Assembly: GCF_028688855.1 (NCBI RefSeq)
Contig: NZ_JAQTXI010000008.1
Location: forward strand, 99,622-163,621
Reading direction: 5' to 3'
DNA from: Neomegalonema sp.
GTDB taxonomy: Bacteria > Pseudomonadota > Alphaproteobacteria > Rhodobacterales > Rhodobacteraceae
DNA length: 64,000 bases
Position numbers and translations under genes: made by a program. The notes under the pieces were generated by a model. The model was not told where the DNA came from. It searched no databases and saw only the letters and a program-made list of their open reading frames with translations. This document shows positions 35,381 through 45,179 of the stretch, one piece after another. Within the stretch, counting starts at the first letter, position 1; each line of letters begins with the position of its first letter.

Positions 35381-36451
35381 ATGGCGAAAATCGAGCTTCA
35401 GGGCCTCGGCAAGCGTTACGGCTCGGCGCAGGTGGTCCATGCGCTGGATCTGACCATCGAAGACGGCGAATTCACGGTTTTCGTCGGGCCTTCGGGCTGC
35501 GGGAAATCCACCACGCTCCGCATGATCGCGGGCCTTGAAGAGATCTCCGAAGGGCGTCTGCTCATCGGCGACGAGATGGTCAATCAGCGCGAGCCCAAAC
35601 AGCGCAACATCGCAATGGTCTTCCAGAATTACGCGATCTACCCGCATCTGACCGTCGGCCAGAACATCGGCTTCGGGCTCTACACCGCCAAAATCAGCAA
35701 GACCGAGAAACAGACCCGGATTCTGGAGGCCGCTCAGACCCTCGGGCTGGAGCCTCTGCTGAACCGGCGTCCGGCGGCCTTGTCGGGCGGCCAGCGTCAG
35801 CGCGTGGCGATAGGCCGGGCCATGGTGCGCGATCCGGCCGCCTTCCTCTTCGACGAACCCCTCTCCAACCTCGACGCCCAGTTGCGCGCGCAAATGCGCA
35901 TGGAGATCAAGAGCCTGCATCGGCGGCTCGGCTCGACCATCGTTTACGTGACCCATGACCAGATCGAAGCCATGACCATGGCCGACAAGATCGTGGTCAT
36001 GAAGGAGGGGCGGATTCTGCAAACCGGATCGCCGCTGGAGCTTTACGAAAACCCCACCGACGTCTTCACCGCGCGATTCATCGGCAGCCCCTCCATGGCC
36101 TTGCTGAAGGGCAAGGTCTCGGGCGGGGCTTTGCGCGTCGCGGGGGCGGAGATCTCAGGCCGCGCCCCCGCCCGCGTCTCGGGGCCACTTCTGGTCGGAG
36201 TTCGCCCCCATGACCTCGAAGTTGGCGAGGGCGAGCCGGGAGCGGGATTCCGCGCCATGGGCCTCGTCGAGGCTGTAGAGCCGCTCGGCGCCGAAACCCT
36301 GACCCATATCCGCATCGGCGAGGCTCAGGCCATCGCCACCGCGCCGGGCCGGGTTCTGCCGGAGGTCGGGTCTCGGGTGCCGGTCCGCGCCGCGCCGGGG
36401 ACGCTTCACCTTTTCGACGCCGCGAGCGAAAAGGCTCTGGGCAGAATCTAG
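35381..36451 (+). CDS. sugar ABC transporter ATP-binding protein (UgpC/MsmK-type)
   Basis: 356 residues. Walker A is GPSGCGKST, signature LSGGQRQR, Walker [14 protein letters not shown]-loop [10 protein letters not shown]-terminal TOBE/OB regulatory domain starts near residue 240 ([12 protein letters not shown], then [16 protein letters not shown]), as in MalK/UgpC proteins. It energises the two permeases. It is separated from them by the lyase gene, which ties that enzyme to the imported substrate. Confidence 0.93.
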   Translation: MAKIELQGLGKRYGSAQVVHALDLTIEDGEFTVFVGPSGCGKSTTLRMIAGLEEISEGRLLIGDEMVNQREPKQRNIAMVFQNYAIYPHLTVGQNIGFGLYTAKISKTEKQTRILEAAQTLGLEPLLNRRPAALSGGQRQRVAIGRAMVRDPAAFLFDEPLSNLDAQLRAQMRMEIKSLHRRLGSTIVYVTHDQIEAMTMADKIVVMKEGRILQTGSPLELYENPTDVFTARFIGSPSMALLKGKVSGGALRVAGAEISGRAPARVSGPLLVGVRPHDLEVGEGEPGAGFRAMGLVEAVEPLGAETLTHIRIGEAQAIATAPGRVLPEVGSRVPVRAAPGTLHLFDAASEKALGRI

Positions 36452-36465
36452 ATCATGGGGCGAAA

Positions 36466-38178
36466 ATGGCGGATCTCGAGCGGCGCATCCGGCAGGCGCG
36501 GGGCGAAGAGCCTGCGGATCTGGTCTTGCGGGGCGGGCGGGTCTTCGACCTGATCACGGGCGGGATGATCTCCGGCGACGTGGCGATCTGCGAGGATGTC
36601 ATCATCGGCGTCGGCGAGAGCTATGAAGCCGCGCGGGTGATCGACGTGACGGGCAAGATCCTCGTTCCGGGCTTCATCGACACCCATCTGCATGTCGAAT
36701 CCTCGCTGGTGACGCCCTTCGAATTCGACCGCTGCGTGGCGCCGCGCGGCGTGACCACCGCCATTTGCGACCCTCACGAGATCGCCAACGTCGTCGGGCT
36801 GGAGGGGATCCGCTATTTCCTCGAAGCCTCGGGGCGGCTGGTGATGGATCTGCGGGTTCAGCTTTCCTCCTGCGTGCCCTCGACCCATATGGAGACGGCG
36901 GGCGCGCGGCTCGAAGCGGCGGATCTGGAGCCGCTGAAGGATCATCCGCGCGTGATCGGCCTTGCTGAGTTCATGAATTATCCCGGCGTGATCCATCGAG
37001 ACCCCGGCTGCATGGCCAAGCTCCGCGCCTTCGAGGGCCGCCATGTCGACGGCCATGCGCCCTTGCTCTCGGGGCGGAATCTGAACGCCTATATCTCGGC
37101 GGGCATCCGCACCGAGCATGAAGCCACCAGCCCCGAAGAAGCCATGGAGAAGCTGCGCAAGGGCATGCGCGTTCTCATCCGCGAGGGCTCGGTTTCAAAG
37201 GACATGGTCGCCCTCGCGCCGATCCTCACCGAGACCACGGCGCCTTATCTCTGCCTCTGCACCGACGACCGCAATCCGCTGGACATCGCCGAGCACGGGC
37301 ATCTGGATCACATGATCCGCAGCCTGATCGCCATGGGGCGCCCGGTTCTGGCGGTCTATCGCGCGGCGAGTCTGTCCGCGGCGGAGGCCTTCGGGCTGAA
37401 GGATCGCGGCCTGATCGCGCCGGGCAAACGCGCCGACCTCGTGGTTCTCGACAGCCTTGAGGATTGCCGCGCGAGCCTCGTGCTTTGCGGCGGCGTGGTC
37501 GCCGACGAAGCCGCCTTCGCCGCCCGCGAAGAGATCGCGCCGCCCGCCCGGCGCTCGGTGAAGGCTCGGCCCGTGGCGCCGGAGTTCTTCCGCCATGCGC
37601 CCCGCGCTGCGGGGAGCAACGCGACTCCGGTGATCGGGGTGATCCCCGGCAAGATCATCACCGAGCATCTGACCGAAGCCGTCGAGGCGACGGAAGGCGA
37701 TCAGCGCCCCGATCCCGCCCGCGACCTCGCGCGCATCGCGGTGATCGAGCGCCACGGCGTCAATTGGGAGTCCGGGGGCGGCGGCGCCTGCGGCTTCGTG
37801 AAGGGCTTCGGGATTCAGCGCGGCGCCGTGGCCTCGACGGTCTGCCACGACCACCACAACATCGCGGTGGTGGGCGTCGATTACGCCGACATGGCTCTTG
37901 CGGCGAACCGCCTGGCCGAGATCGAAGGCGGCTTCGTCGTGGCGGCGGGGGGCGAGATCCTCGCGGAATTGCCGCTTCCCGTGGCGGGGCTGATGAGCCT
38001 TGAGAGCTTTGAGGCCGTCCGCGATTCCCTCGTGAAGCTGCGCGTCGCCGCCAGAAGCCTTGGAATCACGCTGGAGGAGCCTTTCCTTCAACTGGCCTTT
38101 CTGGCTCTGCCGGTGATTCCCCATCTGAAGATCACGGATCTCGGTCTGGTCGATGTGGACCGCTTCCAGTTGATCTGA
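36466..38178 (+). CDS. ade: adenine deaminase (amidohydrolase superfamily)
   Basis: 570 residues, the usual length. Motifs in order are [22 protein letters not shown] (metal-binding HxH plus the typical ESS), [44 protein letters not shown] and the late glycine-rich [15 protein letters not shown] and VCHDHHNI segments. It deaminates adenine to hypoxanthine with release of ammonia, using a di-metal centre. It follows the transporter ATPase gene after 14 bases, so it seems to belong to the sugar transporter operon, and the xanthine dehydrogenase genes begin 232 bases downstream on the same strand. Confidence 0.93.
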   Translation: MADLERRIRQARGEEPADLVLRGGRVFDLITGGMISGDVAICEDVIIGVGESYEAARVIDVTGKILVPGFIDTHLHVESSLVTPFEFDRCVAPRGVTTAICDPHEIANVVGLEGIRYFLEASGRLVMDLRVQLSSCVPSTHMETAGARLEAADLEPLKDHPRVIGLAEFMNYPGVIHRDPGCMAKLRAFEGRHVDGHAPLLSGRNLNAYISAGIRTEHEATSPEEAMEKLRKGMRVLIREGSVSKDMVALAPILTETTAPYLCLCTDDRNPLDIAEHGHLDHMIRSLIAMGRPVLAVYRAASLSAAEAFGLKDRGLIAPGKRADLVVLDSLEDCRASLVLCGGVVADEAAFAAREEIAPPARRSVKARPVAPEFFRHAPRAAGSNATPVIGVIPGKIITEHLTEAVEATEGDQRPDPARDLARIAVIERHGVNWESGGGGACGFVKGFGIQRGAVASTVCHDHHNIAVVGVDYADMALAANRLAEIEGGFVVAAGGEILAELPLPVAGLMSLESFEAVRDSLVKLRVAARSLGITLEEPFLQLAFLALPVIPHLKITDLGLVDVDRFQLI

Positions 38179-38368
38179 ACCGCGAGATTCTGAGCCTTCG
38201 CACCTGCGGAAAGATGGAAAGTTGCGCGGGCTCGCTCCGGCTCCCTTATGCGCCGGATGGATTTCCTCGGGAGGCGCGCTTTTCCTCTCGCCAAGCGTGG
38301 GGATTTCCGCAAGTCTTGAGGGCTGAGGCGGATCAGCCGAAAGTCTGGCCTCATGCTCAGGAACCCAA

Positions 38369-38394
38369 GGGGCGGAGACTCCGCGCCGCCCCTC
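38369..38394 (+). promoter_or_regulatory. hairpin in the xdhA leader
   Basis: AGGGGCGG (38369-38376) and CCGCCCCT (38387-38394) pair perfectly over 8 bp. The inner bases allow a competing GGCGGAG/CTCCGC pairing. The element ends about six bases before the GGAGG ribosome site of xdhA. The remaining part of the 232-base gap (38179-38410) shows no gene. It may be a leader structure affecting translation, or a terminator lacking a U-run. Confidence 0.4.
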
Positions 38395-38410
38395 AGGCGG
38401 GAGGCTCCAT

Positions 38411-39862
38411 ATGTCCGACGCGATCCGCTTTCTCCTCGACGGCCGGATGGAGAAGCTCTCCGGCTTCGACCCCACGCTGACCTTGCTGGAATGGCTGCGG
38501 GGGCCGGCGGGGCGCATGGGGACCAAGGAGGGCTGCGCCGAAGGCGATTGCGGCGCCTGCACGGTTCTCGTCGGCGAGCTGGAGGGCGAAGGAGTCCTCT
38601 GGCGGGCGGTGAACGCCTGCATCTATTTCCTGCCCATGCTCGACGGCAAGGCGCTGATGACCGTGGAGTCCCTCGGCGGCGCGCATCCCGTTCAGCGCGA
38701 CATGGTGGAGCTCCACGGCTCGCAATGCGGATTCTGCACGCCGGGAATCGTGATGTCTCTGGCGGGGCGGGCGATGGGCGCCGCCGGAACCCAGGAGGCC
38801 GATCCGCGCGACGTGCTGGCGGGGAATCTCTGCCGCTGCACCGGATACGGCCCGATTCTGGAGGCCGCGCGGCGCAATCCTCCGAAACCCGCCGCCGATC
38901 CTGAATTGGTCGCCCAGCTCAGGGAGCTGCGCCGCAAGGAGCGCCTTACGCTCGACTGGACCGATCCCGCGACCGGCGTCGCGCGCCGCTGGATCAAGCC
39001 CCATGACGTCGCGGATCTGGCGCGGGCGCGTCTGGAGAGCCCCGAGGCGCGGATCGTCGCCGGAGCCACGGACGTCGGGCTCTGGGTGACGAAGCGTCAT
39101 CGCGTCCTGCCGGAGATCCTCCATGTCGGCGACCTCATGCGCGAGATCGAGGAGGGGCCGGAGGGCCTGAAGCTCGGGGCGGGGGTCCGCTACGCCGAGG
39201 CCCATGCGCCCATGCAGCGGATCCACGCCGATCTCGGCGAGCTGGTCCGGCGCATCGGCGCGACTCAGGTGCGCAATTCCGGCGCGGTGGGAGCGAACAT
39301 CGCCAACGGCTCCCCCATCGGCGACACGCCTCCGGCGCTGATCGCCCTCGACGCGGTGTTGACCCTCCGGCGCGGCGACGAGCGCCGCAGCCTCCCGCTG
39401 GAGAGCTATTTCCTCGAATATGGCAAGCAGGACCTCCGCTCCGGGGAATTCGTGGAGTCGGTCTTCATTCCGCGCCCGACGCCGCAGGACTTCATCCGCA
39501 TCGTGAAGCTCACCAAACGCTTCGATTCCGATATTTCGGCGGTCTGCATGGGGCTGCGTCTGCGCATGGAGGGCGAGGTGGTCGCTTCGGCGCGTCTGGC
39601 CTTCGGCGGCATGGCCGGGACTCCCAAACGCGCCGCCGCCGCCGAGGTCGCCCTGACCGGGCGCGCGCTGTCTCCGGAGAGCCTGGAGGCGGCGGCTCGG
39701 GCTCTGGCGCAGGATTTCGCGCCCCTCACCGACATGCGCGGCTCCAGCGCCTATCGCCTGGAGGCGGCGGGGAATCTGCTGCGGCGTCTCTGGTTCGAGC
39801 GCGAGGGCGCGGGCGGCGTGCTGCCTCAGAAACCCCTGATGGAAGGAGCTTTCCATGGCTGA
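38411..39862 (+). CDS. xdhA: xanthine dehydrogenase small subunit (iron-sulfur and FAD domains)
   Basis: 483 residues. The N-terminal plant-type [2Fe-2S] domain has C42, C47 and C50 in GCAEGDCGACTV. The second [2Fe-2S] domain follows with QCGFCTPGIVMS and NLCRCTGYGPI. The FAD domain covers about 180-480 (VGANIANGSPIGDTPP). It accepts electrons from the molybdenum subunit and reduces NAD. The ribosome site GGAGG is well placed. It overlaps xdhB by 8 bp. Confidence 0.95.
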   Translation: MSDAIRFLLDGRMEKLSGFDPTLTLLEWLRGPAGRMGTKEGCAEGDCGACTVLVGELEGEGVLWRAVNACIYFLPMLDGKALMTVESLGGAHPVQRDMVELHGSQCGFCTPGIVMSLAGRAMGAAGTQEADPRDVLAGNLCRCTGYGPILEAARRNPPKPAADPELVAQLRELRRKERLTLDWTDPATGVARRWIKPHDVADLARARLESPEARIVAGATDVGLWVTKRHRVLPEILHVGDLMREIEEGPEGLKLGAGVRYAEAHAPMQRIHADLGELVRRIGATQVRNSGAVGANIANGSPIGDTPPALIALDAVLTLRRGDERRSLPLESYFLEYGKQDLRSGEFVESVFIPRPTPQDFIRIVKLTKRFDSDISAVCMGLRLRMEGEVVASARLAFGGMAGTPKRAAAAEVALTGRALSPESLEAAARALAQDFAPLTDMRGSSAYRLEAAGNLLRRLWFEREGAGGVLPQKPLMEGAFHG

Positions 39863-42188
39863 CTCGGCTCCTGTTTCCCCCCCGGCGTCTTCGATGCGGG
39901 TGAACGCGCCGATTCCGCATGAAAGCGCGAATCTGCATGTCTCCGGGCGGGCGCTCTACGCCGACGACGTGGCCGAGCCGCGCAATCTGCTGCATCTGGC
40001 CTTCGGGAAATCGACGCTCGCCCATGCGCGGATCAAGAGCGTCGATCTGAGCGCGGTGCGGGCGGCTCCGGGCGTGGTGGGCGTCTATACGGCGGCGGAC
40101 ATCCCCGGCGCCAATAACGTGGCCCCCTTCGCGGGCGACGACCGGATTCTCGCCGAAGACGAAGTGATCTTCCTCGGCCAGCCGATCTTCCTCGTGGCGG
40201 CGGAGAGCGTGACGGCGGCGCGCAAGGCGGCCCTGCTCGGGAAGATCGACTATGAGCCGCTTCCGGCTTACATCACCATCGCCGAAGCGCGGGCGGCGGG
40301 CAGCTTCATCGAGGCCTCGCAGATCATGCGCCGGGGCGACGTCAGCCGCCTTGAGTCCGCGCCGCGCCGCGTCTCGGGGCGCTTCGAGATGGGCGGACAG
40401 GATCATTTCTATCTCGAGGGCCAGATCGCCGTCGCGACTCCCATGGAGCAAGGAGGGATGCATATCCTCTCCTCGACGCAGCATCCCTCCGAGGTCCAGC
40501 ATCTCGTCGCCCATGCCCTGCATGTGAACAGCGCGGATGTGGTCATCGAATTGCGCCGCATGGGCGGAGGCTTCGGCGGCAAGGAGACTCAGCCGGCGCT
40601 TTTCGCGGCGGCGGCGGCGATCGTGGCGGCGAAGACGGGGCGTCCGGCGAAATACCGCGCCGACCGCGACGAAGACATGGAGATCACCGGCAAGCGCCAT
40701 GAATTCGAAATCGCCTATGAGGCGGGCGTGGACGAGACCGGGCGGCTGCTGGCTCTGAAGATGGATCTGGCCTCGCGCTGCGGCTGCTCGACGGATCTGT
40801 CTCCCGCCATCAACGACCGCGCCTTGTTCCATGCCGACAACTGCTATTTCCTCGAAAACGTCGAGCTGGTTTCTCATCGCTTCAAGACCCATACGGTCTC
40901 GAACACGGCCTTTCGCGGCTTCGGCGGGCCTCAGGGGATGCTCGCCATCGAGCGCGTGATGGACGACATCGCCCTGCATCTGGGGCTTGATCCTCTGGCG
41001 GTGCGGAAGGCCAATTTCTACGGGCCTCCGGGCTCGGGCCGGGACGTGACGCAATACAGGATGCCGGTCACGGATTTCGTCGCGGACCGCATCGTGGAGG
41101 AATTGCGCCGTCGCGCCGATTACGACGCCCGCCGCGCCGCCGTCGAGGCCTTCAACCGCGAACATCCCTATCTCAAGCGCGGAATCAGCCTGACTCCGGT
41201 GAAGTTCGGCATCTCCTTCACCACGACCCATCTCAATCAGGCGGGGGCTCTGGTGCATGTCTACGCCGACGGCTCGGTGCATCTGAACCACGGCGGAACC
41301 GAGATGGGGCAGGGGCTCAACACCAAGGTGGCCCAGATCACGGCGGACGTCTTCGGCCTCGGGCTGGAGTCCATCCGCGTGACCTCCACCCGCACGGACA
41401 AGGTGCCCAACACCTCGGCCACGGCGGCCTCCAGCGGCGCCGACATGAACGGCTGGGCCGCCTGGAACGGCGCCGAGACCATCCGGCTGCGCCTCGCCGA
41501 GGTCATGGCGAAGAAGGCGGGCGTCCCGCCGGAGGACGTGATCTTCGAGGGCGGGCGCGTGCGGGCGGGAGATCTGGATCTTCCCTTCCCGGAGCTCTGC
41601 CGTCTGGCCTATCTCGCGCGGACGCAGCTCTCGGCGGCGGGCTTCTACGCCACGCCGAAGATCCATTACGACCGCGCCACCCATAGCGGAAGGCCCTTCC
41701 TCTATTTCTGCTACGGCGCGGCGGTCTCGGAGGTGGTCCTCGACACCTTCACCGGCGAATTCAAGACCCTGCGCACGGATCTCATCCACGACGTGGGGCG
41801 CTCGCTGAATCCGGCCATCGACCTCGGGCAGGTGGAGGGCGCTTTCGTGCAGGGCGTCGGCTGGCTGACCATCGAGGAGCTGGTCTATGACGCCAAGGGC
41901 CGCCTGACCACCCACGCCCCTTCGACCTACAAGATTCCCTGCGCCTCCGACCGCCCGGAGATCCTCAACATGGAGCTCTGGCGCGGCGGCGAGAATCGCG
42001 AGCCGACCATTCATCGCTCCAAAGCGGTGGGCGAGCCGCCTTTCATGCTGGGAATCTCGGTGTTTTCGGCGCTGACTCACGCCGTGGCCTCGGCGACGGG
42101 CGCCGCCTGCGCCAGCCTGGAGGCTCCGGCCACGCCCGAGCGCATCCTGAAGGCTCTGAAGACGGGGCGCGCAGAGGCGGAGGCATGA
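39855..42188 (+). CDS. xdhB: xanthine dehydrogenase large (molybdopterin-binding) subunit
   Basis: 777 residues. Characteristic segments are GGQDHFYLEGQIAVA, RMGGGFGGKETQPALFAAAAA, NTAFRGFGGPQGMLAIERVM and GGTEMGQGLNTKVAQI. The catalytic Glu is in SKAVGEPPFMLGISVF. It binds the molybdenum cofactor and oxidises hypoxanthine to xanthine and xanthine to urate. It overlaps xdhA (8 bp) and xdhC (4 bp). Confidence 0.96.
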   Translation: MADSAPVSPPASSMRVNAPIPHESANLHVSGRALYADDVAEPRNLLHLAFGKSTLAHARIKSVDLSAVRAAPGVVGVYTAADIPGANNVAPFAGDDRILAEDEVIFLGQPIFLVAAESVTAARKAALLGKIDYEPLPAYITIAEARAAGSFIEASQIMRRGDVSRLESAPRRVSGRFEMGGQDHFYLEGQIAVATPMEQGGMHILSSTQHPSEVQHLVAHALHVNSADVVIELRRMGGGFGGKETQPALFAAAAAIVAAKTGRPAKYRADRDEDMEITGKRHEFEIAYEAGVDETGRLLALKMDLASRCGCSTDLSPAINDRALFHADNCYFLENVELVSHRFKTHTVSNTAFRGFGGPQGMLAIERVMDDIALHLGLDPLAVRKANFYGPPGSGRDVTQYRMPVTDFVADRIVEELRRRADYDARRAAVEAFNREHPYLKRGISLTPVKFGISFTTTHLNQAGALVHVYADGSVHLNHGGTEMGQGLNTKVAQITADVFGLGLESIRVTSTRTDKVPNTSATAASSGADMNGWAAWNGAETIRLRLAEVMAKKAGVPPEDVIFEGGRVRAGDLDLPFPELCRLAYLARTQLSAAGFYATPKIHYDRATHSGRPFLYFCYGAAVSEVVLDTFTGEFKTLRTDLIHDVGRSLNPAIDLGQVEGAFVQGVGWLTIEELVYDAKGRLTTHAPSTYKIPCASDRPEILNMELWRGGENREPTIHRSKAVGEPPFMLGISVFSALTHAVASATGAACASLEAPATPERILKALKTGRAEAEA

Positions 42189-43111
42189 CGCCTTCTCCCT
42201 GGGCCGACTGGATCCTGGAGCGCATGGACGACCAACCCTGCGCCCTGATCTCGTTGCTCGCGGTGGAGGGCTCGACTCCGCGCGAGGCCGGGGTGCGCAT
42301 GGCCCTGAGCGCCTCGGGCGAGGTCTTCGGCACCATCGGCGGAGGGAATTTCGAGTATCAGGCCATGGAGCAGGCGCGGCGCATCCTGGGCCTTCCGCCG
42401 GGAGCCTGGCGGATTCAGGATTATCCGCTCGGGCCTTTGCTCGGGCAATGCTGCGGCGGCCGGGTGCGGACGCTGATCGAGCATGTGGGCCCTGCGCAAA
42501 GGCCCTGGCTGGAGGCCATGCGCGATCCGCCGCCCTTTCCCGGTCTGCGCACCGAGCTTGCGCAGGACGGCCTGCGCCGGGCCTTCATGGATCTTGCGCC
42601 CGGGCCGCTTTCGGCGCGGGGCGCGGCGCCTCAGGTCGGAGACGTCCTGTCGGAATCCCTTGCGCCGCCCTTGCCGCCCGTGGCGCTCTTCGGGGCGGGC
42701 CATGTGGGCGAGGCTCTGGCGCGGATTCTGGAGGATCTGCCCTTCCGGCTGAGCTGGTTCGACGAGCGGGAGGATTCGCCGCCCGGCGTCTTCGTGGCCG
42801 ACCGCGCGACGCTCTGCGCCGAGGCTCGGGCCGCGCGGGGCTATGTTCTGATCCTGACCCATGACCATGCTCTGGATTACGAGCTTCTGCGGGCGGCTCT
42901 GGGGTCTCGGGCGCGGTTCATCGGGTTGATCGGCTCGGCCACCAAGCGGACGCGCTTCTTCAGGCGCTTGCGCGATGAGGGGTTCCCGGATGAAGATCTC
43001 GCGCGTGTGGTCTGTCCCATCGGGCTGCCCGAGGTGAAGGGCAAGGCGCCGGCGGTCGTGGCGGTCTCGGTCGCGGCGCAGCTCTTGAGTCTGGAGTCAG
43101 GAAAGTCATGA
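42185..43111 (+). CDS. xdhC: XdhC, molybdenum cofactor insertion factor for xanthine dehydrogenase
   Basis: 308 residues. The N-terminal XdhC/CoxI motif SLLAVEGSTPREAGVRM and GTIGGGNFEYQAMEQAR are seen, and the C-terminal Rossmann part VALFGAGHVGEALARILEDLPF with IGLIGSATKRTRFFRRL. It binds and sulfurates the molybdenum cofactor and inserts it into XdhB. Its position after xdhAB with ATGA overlaps on both sides fits. Confidence 0.95.
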   Translation: MTPSPWADWILERMDDQPCALISLLAVEGSTPREAGVRMALSASGEVFGTIGGGNFEYQAMEQARRILGLPPGAWRIQDYPLGPLLGQCCGGRVRTLIEHVGPAQRPWLEAMRDPPPFPGLRTELAQDGLRRAFMDLAPGPLSARGAAPQVGDVLSESLAPPLPPVALFGAGHVGEALARILEDLPFRLSWFDEREDSPPGVFVADRATLCAEARAARGYVLILTHDHALDYELLRAALGSRARFIGLIGSATKRTRFFRRLRDEGFPDEDLARVVCPIGLPEVKGKAPAVVAVSVAAQLLSLESGKS

Positions 43112-44337
43112 AGGCGCCCCGGCGTTATGCGCGCGACATGCGCGGTTACGGACCCGACAAGCCCGATCCGAAATGGCCGGGCGGCGCGCGGATCTGCGTG
43201 CAGATCGTCGTCAACTACGAGGAGGGCGGCGAAAACAGCCTCCTGCATGGCGACGCCGCCTCGGAAGGCTTCCTCTCCGAGATTCCGGGCGCCCTCCCCT
43301 GGCCGGGCCAGCGTCACTGGAACATGGAGTCGATCTATGAATATGGCGCGCGGGCGGGCTTCTGGCGGGTGCATCGCCTGCTGACGGAGATGCGCGCGCC
43401 CGCCACCGTCTATGGCGTGGCGACGGCTCTGGCGCGCTCGCCCGAGCAGGTGGCGGCGATGAAGGCCGCGGGCTGGGAGATCGCGTCCCACGGGCTGAAA
43501 TGGATCGACCACCGCGACATGTCCCCCGAAGAGGAAGCCCGCCAGATCCGCGAAGCCGTCCGGCTGCATCGCGAGGTCGTCGGCGAGCCTCCGCGCGGCT
43601 GGTATACCGGCCGGACCTCGGTGAACACGGTGCGTCTGACGGCGGCGGAGGGCTTCGACTACATCTCCGACACCTATGACGACGATCTGCCTTACTGGCT
43701 GGATCATGACGGCCACGGGAATCCGCTGAAGCCGCAACTCGTGATTCCCTACACCCTCGACGCCAACGACATGCGCTTCGCCACGCCGCAGGGATTCAAT
43801 TCGGGCGACCAGTTCTTCGCCTACCTCCGCGACAGCTTCGACGCGCTCTACGCCGAGGGCGTCGGGGGGCGGGCCTCCATGATGAGCGTGGGGCTGCATT
43901 GCCGCCTGATCGGGCGTCCGGGACGCATCGTGGCCTTGCGGCGCTTCCTCGAACATGTCCGCAAGCATCCGGGCGTCTGGATTCCCACCCGTCTGGAGAT
44001 CGCCAACCACTGGCGCGAGGTCCATCCCCATCATCCGCCGCACATGCGCCCCTCGCGGATGGACCGGGCGGAGTTCGTCGCCTGGTTCGGCGGACTCTTC
44101 GGCGCGCCCTGGGTGGCCGAACGCGCCTTCCTGCTGGAGCTGGGGCCGGCGCATGATTCTCCGGTGGGTCTGCTGAGCGCCTTCATGCGGGTGCTGCGGG
44201 CCGCTCCCGCCGTGGAGCTGCGGGCGGCTCTGGAGGGTCAGCCGGAGCTGGCGCTGATCCAGAAAGCCGATTCCGCCGCCGCCCTCGCCGAGCTCGAGGC
44301 GCGTCTCTTGCCGCGTCTGCGCGATTTCATGTCCTGA
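43108..44337 (+). CDS. puuE: PuuE-type allantoinase with a degenerate OHCU-decarboxylase-like C-terminal tail
   Basis: 409 residues. Residues 1-310 are a polysaccharide-deacetylase-fold allantoinase (PuuE): RDMRGYGPDKPDPKWPGGARICVQ, NYEEGGENSLLHGD, GWEIASHGLKWIDH and SVGLHCRLIGRPGR. It hydrolyses allantoin to allantoate. From about residue 318 a stretch similar to OHCU decarboxylase begins (MDRAEFVAWFGGLFGAPWVAERAF), but it is only about 90 residues long instead of about 165. The HPDL motif with its catalytic His reads GQPEL here (Q378). The tail is therefore probably inactive as a decarboxylase. Fusion proteins of these two activities are known. It overlaps xdhC by 4 bp. Confidence 0.88.
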   Translation: MKAPRRYARDMRGYGPDKPDPKWPGGARICVQIVVNYEEGGENSLLHGDAASEGFLSEIPGALPWPGQRHWNMESIYEYGARAGFWRVHRLLTEMRAPATVYGVATALARSPEQVAAMKAAGWEIASHGLKWIDHRDMSPEEEARQIREAVRLHREVVGEPPRGWYTGRTSVNTVRLTAAEGFDYISDTYDDDLPYWLDHDGHGNPLKPQLVIPYTLDANDMRFATPQGFNSGDQFFAYLRDSFDALYAEGVGGRASMMSVGLHCRLIGRPGRIVALRRFLEHVRKHPGVWIPTRLEIANHWREVHPHHPPHMRPSRMDRAEFVAWFGGLFGAPWVAERAFLLELGPAHDSPVGLLSAFMRVLRAAPAVELRAALEGQPELALIQKADSAAALAELEARLLPRLRDFMS

Positions 44338-44345
44338 GGTCTGAA

Positions 44346-45179
44346 ATGTCCGGTTATTTCGCTCCCACCGGGGGCCATCCGCCCCAGACGCAGCTTCTGA
44401 CCGACCGCGCGGTGTTCAAGGAGGCCTACGCCGTGATTCCGCGCGGCGTGATGCGCGACATCGTGACCAGCTATCTGCCCTTCTGGGAGAAGACGCGGCT
44501 TTGGATCCTCGCGCGGCCTCTGACGGGCTTCGCCGAGACCTTTTCGCAATATGTCATGGAGGTGCAGCCCGGCGGCGGCTCGGAGCGCCCGGAGCCAGAT
44601 CCCGAAGCCCAGACGGCCTTGTTCGTCATGGAGGGCGAGATCGAGATCCGCCTGAACGGCGAAGCGCGCAGGCTCGGGCCGGGGGGCTTCGCCTGGCTGC
44701 CGCCCGCCAGCGGCTGGAACCTCAGGGCCCTTGGAGAAGCTCCGGCGAAATTCCACTGGATCCGCAAGGCTTATGCGCGCGTCGAGGGGCTCGACGTTCC
44801 GGAGCCGCTTTTCCTCAACGAGCGCGACATCACCCCGACCGCCATGCCGGGCACCGAAGGCCGCTGGGCGACCACGCGTTTCGTGGATCCCGCCGATCTG
44901 CGCCACGACATGCACGTCACCATCGTGACCTTTCTGCCGGGCGGGATCATCCCCTTCGCCGAAACCCATGTCATGGAGCACGGGCTTTACGTGCTGGAGG
45001 GCCAGGCGGTCTATCGCCTCAATGATGATTGGGTGGAGGTTCAGGCCGGAGACTTCATGTGGCTGAGGGCCTTCTGTCCTCAGGCCTGTTATGCGGGCGG
45101 CCCGGCGCCTTTCCGCTATCTGCTCTACAAGGACGTGAACCGCCACGCCGCTCTGACCCTTGGGAGGCTGGGCCGATGA
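44346..45179 (+). CDS. allE: (S)-ureidoglycine aminohydrolase AllE
   Basis: 277 residues forming two cupin domains. Characteristic parts are GVMRDIVTSYLPFWEKTRLWILARP, FVMEGEIEIRLNGEARRLGPGGFAWLPP (first cupin), and the second cupin FLPGGIIPFAETHVMEHGLYVLEGQAVYRL, with the metal-binding His/Glu pattern (ETHxxEHG). It removes ammonia from (S)-ureidoglycine to give (S)-ureidoglycolate. It starts eight bases after puuE and overlaps allA by 4 bp. Confidence 0.93.
   Translation: MSGYFAPTGGHPPQTQLLTDRAVFKEAYAVIPRGVMRDIVTSYLPFWEKTRLWILARPLTGFAETFSQYVMEVQPGGGSERPEPDPEAQTALFVMEGEIEIRLNGEARRLGPGGFAWLPPASGWNLRALGEAPAKFHWIRKAYARVEGLDVPEPLFLNERDITPTAMPGTEGRWATTRFVDPADLRHDMHVTIVTFLPGGIIPFAETHVMEHGLYVLEGQAVYRLNDDWVEVQAGDFMWLRAFCPQACYAGGPAPFRYLLYKDVNRHAALTLGRLGR

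Noticed and set aside
33824..36022. 732-residue minus-strand open frame opposite the ArgH-like lyase and ATPase genes
   Set aside because: Antisense shadow; both plus-strand genes have clear motifs and ribosome sites.
39726..42080. 784-residue minus-strand open frame opposite xdhB
   Set aside because: Shadow of a strongly conserved molybdenum enzyme gene; composition and lack of motifs are typical of antisense frames in GC-rich DNA.
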